From Amoebidium appalachense (lineage: Eukaryota; Ichthyosporea): a DNA stretch of 64,000 nt. The notes below the pieces were generated by a model. The model saw nothing but the letters and a program-made list of their open reading frames with translations, ran no database searches and was not told the origin of the DNA. Each line of letters starts with the position of its first letter. The stretch's first letter is position 1. This document shows positions 1 to 12,166 of the stretch, in pieces. The position numbers and the translations under genes are program-made. The DNA lies in assembly GCA_963693365.1 (NCBI GenBank), contig CAVNZM010000005.1:1860001-1924000 (forward strand). The letters run 5' to 3'.

Positions 1-118
1 GTGTGTGTGTGTGTATGTGTGTGTGTGTGTGTGTGAATGAGTGAGCGTGTGTGTGTGGGTGTGTGCGTGTGTGCGTGCGACGTGCGTGCCTGCCTGCCTG
101 CATGTGTGTGTGTGTGCG
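1..118. repeat. (GT)n microsatellite at window edge
   Basis: The stretch is alternating GT with scattered GC, GA and CCTG steps. No coding signal is visible in it. It may lie in an intron of the minus-strand gene whose exons begin at 350. Confidence 0.9.
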
Positions 119-309
119 TGCTAGCTGAAGACGTGTAGGATGGGGGGAGGGAGGGGGTACAATGTGTTACGAAGTGCAAGTACCCATTCATGACAGAGAA
201 AGGCATACAGATATTGCAGAAAAGAGCACACACAAGGGTTATGCATCATGAGTAGAGCCGATCCTCGAGCAAGAGGAGGAGGAGGGGGGAGGGGGGAAAG
301 AGTGGGGGA

Positions 310-347
<38 letters not shown>

Positions 348-349
348 AC

Positions 350-1353
350 CTGTGTGGGGTATAAGTGATGAGCGCTTCTGCATGCCCTCTCTCACGGCAT
401 CAATCCACAGGTCTAGGAGGTCTGCCTCTCTGACCTTGCCCTGGTATCTGCACACCAGATAAAGAGTTCAGTATGCGATTTAGACTTAAAAGAGGAAAAA
501 AGTGAATGATGGAAAGTGATAGAGGTGGCCATGTGATCATCGGTAGGCGGTTGATAAACATTCTCAATAGTGGGGAGGATAATGAACATTCACAGGTCTT
601 GTCACGGCTTTTCCCTACTCCAAAAATGTATGGGCAATGTATCTGGATACACATGTATCCACGCGAGTGAGCGCGCACGCACACACACACATACACACAG
701 ACGCACACACACATACGCACACACGTGCGAGTGCGCGGCTTACACACTTACACAGACACACACCGTGGGGAGGGGAGGGGGGAAGGGGGAGAGGGGAGGG
801 GGGGAAGGGGGGGGGGGGGGGGGGGTTACCCCAGCAGAGCCACTGCATCCTGAAGATAGATGATGAGATGACCCTTGCGGCTTTGCACAGCAAGTCCCTT
901 GATCTGAGATTGCAATGGTGTGAGAAATAAAGAGAAGGGTCAAAAGGTATTTATGGAGCAAGTCCTTTGATCTGAGATTGCAATGGTGTGAGAAATAAAG
1001 AGAAGTTATTTGTGGAGGTGTGATTTTGGGTGGGAGATGTGTGGTGCCGTGCATGATTTAATTGGCTTGGTTATGCATGCATTTGGCGCAGTGGCGTGTA
1101 TATAACTTAGTTCAACGTATGGCCTGCACAGGGCTGATTGGTGTTTGGTGTGTGTGCTTCTGGGACTTCGTGTGTGAATCCAAAAAGCACATTTTCTTTT
1201 CGGTAAACGGGCAAAAAAGTTGGGTGAAAGGGGGGAGGGGGGGGGGGGGGGGGGGGGGGGGTTGTCATTGCTATCCAGTACCTTTGCAGGTTGTGTCAGT
1301 ATGGGTTCAAGAGATGCCACCACGTAGTCCCTCAGGGGGCCATCTTTGCAGAT
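350..1353 (-). CDS. Unrecognised gene, three consecutive exons
   Basis: Three minus-strand exons join in frame: 1282-1353 (24 codons, phase 0 to 0), 830-903 (24 codons plus 2 nt) and 350-447 (98 nt, ends phase 1). Acceptors read ATTCAG, AATCTCAG and GTGTGCAG; donors read GTACTGG, GTAACC and GTTGCC. The last two donors run straight into long C tracts in the transcript. The encoded peptide is helical and amphipathic, with stretches such as LRDYVVASLEPILTQPAK, HLIIYLQDAVALLG and ADLLDLWIDAVREG. I do not recognise the family. The gene must continue past the left window edge or into unidentified exons, and upstream toward 3207. A 49-bp tandem duplication (889-937 and 957-1005) copies the 3' splice site of the middle exon. 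Frame continuity over three exons argues for a real gene; its function is unknown. Confidence 0.55.
889..1005. repeat. Tandem duplication over an intron-exon boundary
   Basis: Bases 889-937 and 957-1005 are 49-bp copies with one mismatch, offset by 68 bp. On the minus strand each carries the polypyrimidine tract and CAG acceptor of the middle exon of the adjacent gene, so two equivalent 3' splice sites lie 68 bp apart. Confidence 0.9.
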
Positions 1354-2395
1354 CTGAATGCACACATCAGCACTTGGCCCTCCCCCCCCCCCCCCCCCGC
1401 CACACACACACATACACACACGCCCACGCACACACACGCACACACACACCTTACCTCTCCCTCCGTGCTCACTTCTTTGCTTCACAGCCTTGAATCCCAT
1501 CCAGTCACCACCAACAAGCGCCCTCCCCTCCCCCCCCCTCCCCCCCCCCCCCCCCCCCCCCCCCCCGGCCGTCCTTCTCACCTCCCCCCCCTCCCTCCCC
1601 CTCCCTCTCCCCCCCCTCCCCTCCCCCCCCCCTCCCTCCCCCCTCCCTCCTTCCCCCCCCCCCCCCCCCCCCAAAAAAAAAAAAAAAAAGAAAGAAAGAA
1701 AGAAAAGAAAAGAAGAAACCAAAGAGCAAAGAGCACACATCCACATGCTTACAGGCACAAACCGTTGCATCAGTATACAAAGACCAACTGCAAATTTTCC
1801 CCACCACAACAACCCACCCAACACCGAATCTCTCTTAACCGACCCACCCTACCTAGCCTCCCCCTTCCCCACCCACTCCCACCCCACCCCCCACTCCCCC
1901 ATCCCCCATTTCCCCCCCCTTGTCACCAATACCCAAGAGATAAACAGCACCATGCCAACACCTCCACGCCAACTCTTCAAAATAATACCACCCCCCCCCC
2001 CCCCCCCCCCCCCCCCTCCCCCCGCCCACCCTCACCCCCGCCCCACCACCACCACCACCACCACCACCACCACCACCACCACCACAGACCCATCCCCGTC
2101 TTCTGATATGCATTTGAGTCTGAGAATAAATATAAGATATTCGGTTGAACTTGCACTCTACAGTTGAACAGCCAGACCTCCGAATATGCCCAACTTTCAT
2201 ATCTGAAGCACATGCACAAAATGCCTCTCCCAGCTATCCCCCCGTCTGCTTAGCCTATGTAGAAGAGGCCACAACTTACCGGGAAAGAGACAGAGCCGAT
2301 CGTTTGCTCGTCGAAGAAACCTAAGTGTACAAAAAAAAAGTCGATTTATATCACCAAATGTTTGGGAAACAGCAAACCGGAGGCCAAGGCAGGAG

Positions 2396-2441
<46 letters not shown>

Positions 2442-2600
2442 GGGGGGGGGGGGGGAGGAGGGGGGAGGGGGGAGGGGGGGAGGGGGGGGGGGGGGGGGGG
2501 ACAGTCACTACTTATCAAGGCATATAGAAGAGGTCATTCTTCGAAATCCTGTTGCGCTTTCCGTCAAGCCACAGCAACAAAACTTAATGCTTATTAACTA
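1229..2600. repeat. G, C, A, CA and CAC tract cluster
   Basis: Apart from the exon at 1282-1353, this stretch holds a G tract (1231-1260), a C/CA tract (1381-1450), a C-rich run passing into A and GAAA repeats (1529-1715), a C run followed by about 14 CAC triplets (1990-2085), and a broken G tract (2399-2500). Long proline, histidine and glycine ORFs here are translations of these tracts and are not annotated. Confidence 0.85.
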
Positions 2601-3171
2601 TAAGTAGTCCCTCGTCCCCTTCTCCCCCCCCCCCCATCCTCCCCCTCTCCTCCCCCCCTCCCCCCTGCTCCCCCCCCATGCACAACCATGCCCACAAGCG
2701 CGCTGGCGCAAGCAGGCATACACGCAACACCATCAGTCACGACCGGTCCCACCCATACGCCTTCCCCGTCACTTCTTCCTCTCCTTCTCCCCCCTCCCCC
2801 CCCTCACCCCCTCGCCTCCCCTCCCTCCTCAAACAACCAACACCACCACCGCCACCATCGCCACACATACACGTAGACATTCTCACCAAATGCTCCCCAC
2901 ACACCCGAAAAAACTCCCTTCCCCCATTCCCCCTCTCACGCACCCCCTCCCCTGGGGCTCCAGAATTTAAAAAAAAGTAGAAGCAAGAGGGTTTTGACAA
3001 GGGGGACAGCGAGGACAAATAGCAAGACCGAGGGAATCAGGACATGAGCAACGCAGGAAAGCGCGGTCGGAACTTTACATCTCTTGTGGGTAACGGGAAT
3101 GAGAAGATTTGCACAAGCATGTAGCTGCCTTACTGTGGGCTGCCCGGGGAGGAGGGTGGGGGGTGGGGGGT

Positions 3172-3202
<31 letters not shown>

Positions 3203-3206
3203 TTAC
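2601..3206. other. No gene recognised; C-rich then G tract
   Basis: This is C-rich, low-complexity sequence (2620-2960), followed by about 180 bp of mixed sequence and a G tract at 3171-3199. No convincing exon was found. Confidence 0.6.
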
Positions 3207-3278
3207 ATTTTGGATAGATGCATTTTTCAAAGAGAAAAAGTGTGACTGCCAGCTCAGCCAGCTTCTGAATGCTTGCTG
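3207..3278 (-). CDS. Possible exon, unknown product
   Basis: A strong minus-strand donor (GTAAGTGCC) lies just left of 3207, and a CTGCAG acceptor gives a 72-nt exon that could join in phase 0 to the exon at 1353. An alternative reading uses an open frame extending upstream of 3278 and containing IQKLAELAVTLFLFEKC. The frame cannot be settled from sequence alone, so the product is not assigned. Confidence 0.3.
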
Positions 3279-3488
3279 CTGCAGTTTGAATATTGTCAGC
3301 AGGAAACATCAATCCAGTACTAGGATGACGAAGATAAGAGAGGGGAAGTACACGTCTATCTCTTGTGTCTGCTCGCTCTTCAAAAAGCATTCTCCTGTGC
3401 ATGCTGCATACGAAAAAATTTCTTGCACATCGTTTTGTTAAGCACAAAGGCACGTGCAAACATTCTGATGCAGAGGCATCTAAATGCA

Positions 3489-4058
3489 ACCCCCCTCCTC
3501 CCCCCCCCCCCCCCCCCCTCCTCCCCCTCCCCTTTGACCCAACACACACACACACCCACACACACAAAAAAAAAAAAAAGAAAAAAAAAAAACCAGGTAA
3601 GACACAGCCACGGTGCAATCTCCAGTGTCCGTTTCCCTCCCCGTCCCAACTTAAGCCACTTTCCCCACAATCTGAGTATCTCCATGTAAGGCAACGGGCA
3701 ATCTCGAGCAGACAGTAGAGTGTGGAAGAACGAGGGGCAGGGGGGGGAAGGGGGGGGGGAGAAGGGGGGGGGGGGGGGGGGGGGGGGGGGGGAACAAGAC
3801 ATTCAACAGGGAAACGGAAGGAGCCTCAAAGGGACGGCACTGCGGAGTTTGAGTTGCAAGGGACTTAACCAGTAGTGCGGACAGGGTACTATAATCAGAA
3901 AAGAAATACACAAAGGTATAGTGGGGGAGAGAGGGTAAGGGGACCACTGGAAGGGAGAATTAGGGAGAGAAAAAACGCGCTGCACTGCATGAATAGCTGG
4001 ACCGGGCAGGCACGAGGGCCTCCCCCCCCCCCCTCCCTCCCCCCTCCCCCCCCCTGCC

Positions 4059-4095
<37 letters not shown>

Positions 4096-4135
4096 AGAGG
4101 GAGGGCAGGAGACCTGGGGGGAGGGGGTGGGGGGG
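3489..4135. repeat. C, CA, A and G tracts with C-to-G inverted repeat
   Basis: The stretch contains a C tract (3490-3530) with (CA)n and A runs to 3592, a G tract (3740-3792), and a C-rich run (4021-4058) that flips directly into a G run (4060-4092). The C-to-G flip is able to fold back on itself. No gene was seen between 3600 and 4020. Confidence 0.85.
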
Positions 4136-4138
4136 AGT

Positions 4139-4500
<362 letters not shown>

Positions 4501-4658
4501 GAAAGGGGGGAGGGAATTGGGGGAGATGTAGAGTGACAGGGGTGAGGGGAGTTGAGTAAGTGAGAATGGGTGGGATGAAAGGGCGTGAGGGGCGGGGTAA
4601 GGGAGAAGGGGAGTTAAACACAAGGGTTGAAGAAGTTGATGCCCGGAAAGCTGTTATA

Positions 4659-4958
4659 ATGAACAACACTCGAACTTGTTACCTTTGGCTGCAGCCTCTA
4701 TGTGCCATCCTAGTGAGTCTGAGCACGCTGGCATTCATAACACCTGCCGCCTCAGGCAGCCAAAAATGGTGCAATATAAGGGTTATTTTTAGGTCAACAC
4801 TCTGTCTGAAACGGCAAGTTTGCGCCGTTCGGAAGGTTCCGCGTCCCCAAACCGGTACGTGTTTACGTGGACAACATCATCATACTAAGATGACCAACAG
4901 CCTCCTGCATCAGCCCCATAGAATACCATGTTGTAGCATAAATTTATTTACAGAATAA
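4659..4958 (+). CDS. Possible small secreted protein or first exon
   Basis: An ATG at 4659 opens a 99-codon frame whose N-terminus looks like a signal peptide: a polar start, then a hydrophobic stretch ending PAASG near residue 37. The remainder is basic, with several cysteines. A good donor (GTGAGT) lies inside the frame near 4710, so the frame may be only a first exon. No family is recognised and no partner exon was found. Confidence 0.2.
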   Translation: MNNTRTCYLWLQPLCAILVSLSTLAFITPAASGSQKWCNIRVIFRSTLCLKRQVCAVRKVPRPQTGTCLRGQHHHTKMTNSLLHQPHRIPCCSINLFTE

Positions 4959-5864
4959 GTAGGCATGTAGGCATTAAGGGCACGTATGTGTTTGCATCCC
5001 GCCTCACAGGTCAGCAGCTATATAGCGTACTTGTAGGTGTCACCGTGTCACCTCAGCGAGTCAGCGGCCTGGGGCACGGCCCTGCCGTGCCTGGGGGCTG
5101 GGGCCTTTCGCGCCAAAATCACACATCCGATTGGCTAGATGAGGAATTCACGTCATCACCTTGTGATCATGTAGGCTTAAAGTCTGTCAGCTAAGCTAGA
5201 TTCAAGCCTTCCAAGACTGCACTGCACTGCAGGGATATTCACAAACCTGCGGCATCATTGTTTTGCAAATTATAAGACATATGTATATATATGTAAAGAT
5301 AATAAAGAAAGTAAGCTTTTTGGAGCGTCTGGCATTAGCGCCACGGGATACATAAACACTTGAAATGGTACCGGTGCGCTCCTGCACTATGTATGTAGTC
5401 ATGATCAAGATGTGCGCATGCTGTTTTGTGCACTTTCAAGCTTCAAGAGGCCGCACATCGTTCCAGCTTCAATACATGTACATTTTTTGAGAAAACTCCT
5501 CAGGTGAATCACGAATTATTTATTAACACGCTGCGTACATAATAAACAGCACATTCCCCGATAAACAACACACATTCCCTCCACCTTTCAAAGTGTCGCC
5601 GAAAATCTTAACAGCACATTTCCCCCATGCATGGCCATCTTTACACTTGCACATTCCACCCCAGGGCAGCCAGGGCCATGCGTGCAACTGGAAATGATGG
5701 TCATGATGCTTGTTATTACTGTAATGAATTATAGGTGACACTCACGGAAGACCACTGACTACTGTAACTGTATACGTATATATATAACAAACATAAAATA
5801 GTATTGTACATGAGTCGGAGAGAGGTGCACGTCTCATGATTTTTTATTTTTTTTTTCCAGGGGT

Positions 5865-5902
<38 letters not shown>

Positions 5903-6344
5903 CGCTCAACTTTCACGTGCACGTGCACGTACTACGTGTAACCGACTCACGAGCCCGATGCTCGGCACCAGGCCAGCAAGCTCCATAAATCTGGATGATG
6001 GTGACCAGGCTGAGCCACAAGTTTGAAGTCGTCTTGCACCAGTAGCCGTACTACATATGTGTAAGCCATTATTATAGATTGGAGTTCACGGTCAGCTGCA
6101 GGCTGGGTGACTAGTGCATCGCTCACAATAATTATGTACCGTAGGCTACTAAGCTCATAAAAATTAGTTTAATAGTTTAAAACTGTGAGCTTATAAGTTG
6201 CAGGAGCTGGGGTAGTCGGGTTGAAGGTTCACGTGGATTACGGTATCTGTTCCGGCATGTATACATACATGTACACACACACATGTATACACACACACAG
6301 CACACACACCATTGCTATCCACACACGCACACGCGCGCACACAA

Positions 6345-6382
<38 letters not shown>

Positions 6383-6474
6383 ACACACACACGCACACAC
6401 ACAGACACACACGCACACAGACACACACACACACACACACACACTGTGCGCGTGTGCGTGCGTGTGTGTGCGTG

Positions 6475-6528
<54 letters not shown>

Positions 6529-6529
6529 C

Positions 6530-6560
<31 letters not shown>

Positions 6561-7438
6561 TGTGTGCGTGTGCGTGTTTGTGTGCGGGGGGGGGGGGGGG
6601 GGGGGGGAGGGGGTCTTTCAATAGTCACCCTCCTTCCCGCCCCCCGTCCCCTCCCCCACGCTCCCCCCCCGCCTCCCCTCCCCCCTTCACGCCCCTAGCA
6701 CCAAAAAGAAAGCTGCCGCAGGATGCCCATCTGCCGGGATGATAACAAACGACTGAAATAAACTGCCGCATGCGCTGCTCAAAATTTTCGAAGGTACAAC
6801 AAAACCCTTGCAAGTAAACGTTGGTGAGATTTCTCGCGCCTTAGGAGGAAGATGCGGAATGCTCGTAGAAATGCGCAGATGCACTATGGCTACCCGTAAG
6901 CTCCACATACATTAGAGTCTATACAGCCTACTCCTGTTGCTCTTTTGGCCCACGTGCAGGCTGTGTGTGGACCGCGGCACGCTTCACTATCTTTGCGCCA
7001 TCTTCAACACGCAACCAATCGGGACAGATAACCAATCAGCAGATCGTTGCCATGCTCGAGTTTGAGAACTACGTCACGGCAACTCGTGGACTCTGTGACA
7101 CTGTTATGATTGGAGCAGAATGCCTTCAACCTTCAAAGTTGACGGAGGGTCTAAATACTTGACTCTTGGAACTCGAGAGCTTTTTGGAGCACCTAGAGCA
7201 CTTTTTGCTCAAAGCAGAGTCAAATTATCGTTGAATATCTTTATCATACTTTTACCATCATAGGCATTAGTGTACTCTGACGTGTACATCTTACGAGTAA
7301 GTTACGACTTTGCATGCAGGCTGAGGCTGAGCCTTTTCAATCGAACATTATGATTGGATTAGCGTCATGTTTTACTAATTACAGTAGTGGATCTACCCTG
7401 CTACAGGCTACAGCCTAGTGGGCCAGCTTGTGGGGGCC
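4959..7438. other. Intergenic stretch with possible regulatory motifs and repeats
   Basis: No convincing gene is present. The stretch holds an E2F-type palindromic motif TTTCGCGCCAAA (5106-5117), several CCAAT/ATTGG boxes (for example around 7013-7035), a G tract (5869-5902), and a CA-to-GT inverted microsatellite (6265-6610). Short ORFs here have no recognisable features. Confidence 0.5.
6265..6610. repeat. (CA)n to (GT)n inverted microsatellite plus G tract
   Basis: A CA-rich tract of about 180 bp switches at about 6444 into a GT/GC tract of about 140 bp, ending in a G run. The two arms are complementary, so one strand can form a long hairpin. The CG-rich steps (6525-6545) are alternating purine-pyrimidine sequence. 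Confidence 0.9.
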
Positions 7439-7446
7439 TATAAAAA
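7439..7446 (+). promoter_or_regulatory. TATA box candidate
   Basis: TATAAAAA lies in a GC-rich setting (GGGGGCC before it, GGCC after it), as in a TATA core promoter. CCAAT boxes lie about 400 bp upstream. The nearest downstream plus-strand coding signal is the cysteine-rich protein whose last exon starts at 8994; the link between them is inferred. Confidence 0.4.
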
Positions 7447-8993
7447 GGCCGAACGGTCACCAGTGCTGCTTCACTGCACGCCATAGTCGCCATTCAGTTC
7501 ATCACTTTCGTGCAGACCCTGTGTCTACGGAATACGCACGAGTTTCAGAATGGACCAACACAGTTTTTTGTTGTGTAAGATTCTCTGCCTCCTGACCTCG
7601 AGGAAACAAGAGACCAGGACAAGAGTAGCTAGGCCGGTGTTGTAGTTGTGTTGCCCCCGATCGCGAGCAGATATGCCAACACTCTATGCCAACACTCCGA
7701 GGCATGTCAGAGTTGGATGAATTCTTTCAATGCCCTTGTTGTTATCCAGACGCGAAAATCGTTCTTTCATCTTCCTTCATCATGACAGTTGTAGCACTGG
7801 AAACCCATTTTCATGTTGAAAAGCACAGGCAAAAAGGGCAACCGCTGTATTGTAAAGCTGCATGCATGGCTGCATAGCGCTAGCGCTAGCTTCCAGCATG
7901 TAATATTGTGTTCGTGCAGCAATAGCATGTGTTTGCGTTCCTGGGTTTTGTTTTTCTGGCCTCCCACAACTCTCAGCGTTTGCACTTAGTTTATTCTAAA
8001 ATTTTCAGTCGTTTGACGTTTGTGTCCACGCAGAATTGTGTTCAAGTGGTAGGCCACATACTCAATTTTGAGTTATTCGCATGTGCAGTGCACTAGTACT
8101 GTTCTTGAAAAACACGCCCATTCTAACATGGGTTTTACTACAGGCAGCCAACTGGGCCCATACCAGCTGGCAAGCTATAAGAAGCCCCCACGTATACGGA
8201 CATCAAGAGAACCTACAATGAGGCCACCATACAGTGTGCACTGAGAGGGGCTGCAGGGGTGATACCAAACCACGACCGGTGGTGGTGACCAGCACTGCCC
8301 AGCTGCAGCATCTCGACGAGGGCAAGAAAAAAACTAGGAAAGAACGTGGTGTCAGATTTGGAGCCAGGGCTCGACAACGGGGGACCCTGCCACCTACCAC
8401 GTCATCAAGAACCATCACACAAACGGTAAGGGGCATAGTGCATGTGCGCCTTCTGACTCTGTCCTCCGTGCCCGCTGCCAGTTAGCGGCCTCCGCGGTCT
8501 TTCTCTTCCTTTGCTGCCTCGTCCTGTGGGCACCCACTTCAGAGTTTCGTTGTTCGTTTCTAGCCTTTTTCCTTCCTATCTCTCCCTTGCTTGCGTGTCA
8601 GCGGGAAAACTTCCGTCACTTCCAAAACCTGTGCACTCCCACGGCTCCCTGTGGTTAGTGCGCACAGCTGGGCTATGGAGCAGCAGGGGCCTAAGGGATA
8701 GGATTTGTTTGACAATGTTCTCCCCACTTGTAAAAGTGTGGGGGGCCCGACATATGTTCTGCTCTTTTGGCAGGGGGTGGTGGGGGGCGGGAGGTACTGG
8801 GGCAGCCGTGTGTCCCAACTGGTAGCGAATATCGCGCTGGAAAGGAGTGACGGGCCCCCAGGCACCAAATCTTCTTACCAAAATACGTTTTGTAGTTTTG
8901 GTTGGAGAAATGGTGGCTGGGGGCCGCCCACCACAGTGTTCGAACGTTTGGTCAGTTGGTTGCCATGCACTAACCCCTTACCCTCCCTCGCAG

Positions 8994-9754
8994 AAAACGT
9001 GCTCTGCAACTGCTGCGACTGGTTTATGGTTCCGCGGCTCGACTCACATGGCCCAGAGCGCCACGATGATATGTTTTTCAATCCGTTCACCGACAAGAGC
9101 TGCTGCCGTGGCTGTTTGAGCATCCAGGCTGACGTGGGGCCCATGTGGGAGGCCTTTGACGTCCCCTTTGTTTTCCGGTTCCTCCCCCCCGACTACATAA
9201 AAACCCCGCGGGTATGGGCCATCCACTCCGAGCCGGCCAAGTTCGTCGCGGCCAATCAGAATCGAGCAATCAAGTTGCTGGGGTTTCCGAAAAACACCTG
9301 TTTGGTGTGCTCCGCAGAAAAGAAGCACAAAGTCATAGCGCACGTCGACCCCTTGAAGCGCAAAACGGACGGAAAACGGGGGGAAAATCCTGACGCAGAC
9401 CGGCTGATCAACCTGCTCGAGAGTTGCCCCGGATGCAACCCCATGTACACATGCAACATGCTCGACTATGTGTGGGAACGTGAGATGGAGATTGGCAACG
9501 AGGCAGGGGCCCAAGCCCGCCTGAGGCGGATAGCCATGGCCCAGTATGTGCCCTATGTCGTGGAGCCCGGCATCCAGAACCTGTTTGTGGGGTTTGGCAA
9601 TGAGAGTCAGCAGCTTGCTACGTTTGTGCAGCGCGTGCTCCGCCCCGCGGGGTTTGCAAAGTATGTCGATTGCCTGCGCCTGACGGAGAAAGAGATTGCC
9701 CTGTTTGATAGCATTGCGGAGAATGCAAGGAAGAAAAGGGATGATGCCATTTGA
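8994..9754 (+). CDS. Cysteine-rich orphan protein, terminal exon
   Basis: A pyrimidine-rich acceptor (CCCTCCCTCGCAG) precedes an open frame of about 253 codons ending in TGA at 9754. The exon begins with CNCCDWF and contains CCRGC, CLVCSAEKKHK and CPGCNPMYTC, together about a dozen cysteines. These pairs could bind zinc or form disulfides. The second half is helical and charged, with no membrane segment. A 5' exon ending at 8425 (donor ACG|GTAAGG) would supply the right phase through a frame containing TYHVIKNHHTN, but the start codon was not identified. The open frame continues upstream of 8994 to about 8705, which I treat as intron because it lacks coding character. I do not recognise the family. 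Confidence 0.5.
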
Positions 9755-10660
9755 GGTGTCGAATCACTGATTTACGTGTGCTTGTACGTATTCTCAGAGT
9801 GGTATTGCAGAATGTGTTGGCCGATCTCACAGCAACAGCCTATATATGCTCACCACAATGGCTGTGATCTTAAGGGGCTCCAAGTTAGCACAAAAATGAC
9901 CCGATAATTCCCCCTCTGAATGACTATTGCGCTTGGTGCTTTTGTACCATTTTGGGTTTGAGGACGTTGTTATGATAAAATTCTTGCCCAGTATCTGAAA
10001 ACAGTCACGTAGAGTCTGCTGCAAGTTGTTGTTCAATAAGGGCTACCTGAGTGGGACCCCTAAATGGTGTGTCTTTTTCAACATTCCGTCTGAATATCCG
10101 AAGTTAACACATTTGGCAAACTCAATATAACAGTAAGTGATGATTGTCTGGGATTGTGTACTGTCCACATGGAGCTAGAGTAATAGCACAATTTAGCCCA
10201 ACTACTACGGGTCTGTGAATGACTCTGGTCGATCGATATCCTTGAATACTCTTGGTATTATCATTTTTTTAACCATAAGCAATGATTTGCTTGGCGCCGG
10301 TTAACTAGGCAATCATCCAGAAGTACTTGCGCAATTTTGGCCGAGTGTGGCTTGTGAAGTTCTAGAAATAAAATGGAATGTTCGGCTTTTTGGTGGACAC
10401 GCGTTTTGTGTGCGAAATTTGGCGCATGTTTAAATACTTCATTGGTGCTAAGTGGGGCTTAACATCAGCGTTATGCTCGTGTTTGCATCCGCATGAGCCT
10501 CTCAGTACTGGGAATCCGTGTGCACACCTGTGACTCTGTTTTTGGGAAGTGCGTTTGCACGTATCGATTTGTTTGTGTGCAACGCACACACGGTGTATGT
10601 ATGATTGCAAAGCGCTCAAGCCCGCGCACGAGTGGTATTTTATGTTTTTTTGTTTGTTTT
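9755..10660. other. Intergenic, nothing recognised
   Basis: This is about 900 bp of mixed AT-moderate sequence. I see no exon, repeat or RNA gene in it. Confidence 0.6.
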
Positions 10661-10880
10661 TTGTTTTTTTTGTGTGTGTGTGGGTGTTTGTGGCACGGTG
10701 TGTGTGTCTTTGTGTGTGTGCATATGTGCGCACTCGTGTGTGTGTGTCTGTGCGTGTGTGTGTGAGGGTGTTTGTGTGGGTGCTTGTGTGTGTGTATGTG
10801 CTTGTGTGTGATTGTGTGTGCGTGTGTGGGTCCTGGTGTGGGTCCTTGTGTGTGTGTGTGTGATTGTGTGTGTAGGCCAC

Positions 10881-10935
<55 letters not shown>

Positions 10936-11020
10936 TTGTGTGTGTGGATCCTTGTGTGTGTGTGTGTCGCCATCACCTGGTACCCCTTTTGTCTTGATAC
11001 GCCTATCCCTCCCCCCCCCC

Positions 11021-11073
<53 letters not shown>

Positions 11074-11220
11074 AGAAAAAAAGGAAAAAGAAACCACTCA
11101 CCCAACCCCACAGTCACTGTCGTAGTCGATTAGGATTCCCCCTTGTAACGTTCCCACTCTACCCTCCCTATTGCCCTTCCAAGAGCCCCCCTCCCCCCCC
11201 CCTCCCCCCCTCACCCCAGG
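10660..11220. repeat. (GT)n block then C-run to A-run
   Basis: GT-rich sequence with GGGT interruptions (10665-10970) is followed by a C run that passes directly into an A run with GAAAA repeats (11011-11095), then C-rich sequence to 11215. Confidence 0.9.
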
Positions 11221-11783
11221 GGGGCACTCCCGAAAGAAAAGGAAGGAAGCATAGCAATAGAACACGTGCATCCCTTTAGAATGCAATAGCATTCCCAATC
11301 AGCTGCAGTCAGGACCATACACTTAGGGTCGTGCAAGGTGCTATCGATCAGAAAACACCTGGCAGCATACCAGCCAGTTTCTTTATTTGACCATCTAGAC
11401 TATATTCAAGTAATCATGCAATGCCGATTAAAGGCTTCTAGTTTAAATCTGTACACCCTAAGATGAGATATAACGTGTGTCTTAACAGCGTGAATGTCTA
11501 TGTACGGTATGTGGTGTTCTATGTACTATGCATCTACAACTGTATAATTATATCACGATCTTCATCAGATTCTATGTGCATGTGCCTTTATGTACAATCA
11601 AATAGTATGTACATCGTAAACTTTGTATCATATCATTTCCACGGGGCTATACATGCAATGGTGACATGCCGGCAAGCTATCATCTCTTTATGTTATCATC
11701 GTGCAGCCGAATTCCAAATCTTTGTATAAAAACTTCAAGATTATGCACATAACCAAACCCACTGGAGAAAAAAGCTCATCACC
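11221..11783. other. Intergenic, likely 3' flank of the spherulin-like gene
   Basis: AT-rich sequence directly follows the stop codon of the minus-strand gene ending at 11784. No other exon was recognised. Confidence 0.5.
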
Positions 11784-12134
11784 TTACAAGTTTGCACCAG
11801 GGATGAACATCCATGCCTTGGGTCCAGGCTCGGGGCCAGGGTTCGAATATCCCGAGGCTCCGACCTTCTCCACACCATCCTTGTTGAGATATGTGAGATA
11901 GTCCTCCCAGAACGAGGGGGCACCCTCCCAGGGGTCATCTGCAAGGGTGCGGTCGGTGGCATAGAAATAGTCAAAGCCGGCCTTCTGGGCCACAGAGGCC
12001 TGGCTCATGGCAAACTCACGGCTGCCACTGTTGGGTGAAGGGGGTGATAGGTCAGTGAACGGGTAGGCAAAGTGTTCTTGGTTACAGTTTTTATTTGGTG
12101 TTCTTCCCCTCTCCTCCCTCTCCTCCTTCCCCTC

Positions 12135-12166
<32 letters not shown>

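Noticed and set aside
1006-2508. Long Gly-rich and Pro-rich frames
   Set aside because: They result from G and C homopolymers and have no conserved motif.
8705-8993. Upstream part of the open frame before the Cys-rich exon
   Set aside because: A strong pyrimidine-CAG acceptor at 8993 and a lack of coding character upstream favour intron sequence.
11830-11850. GGTTCGAAT-like tRNA T-loop motif
   Set aside because: It lies inside the last exon of the spherulin-like gene and no cloverleaf can be built around it.
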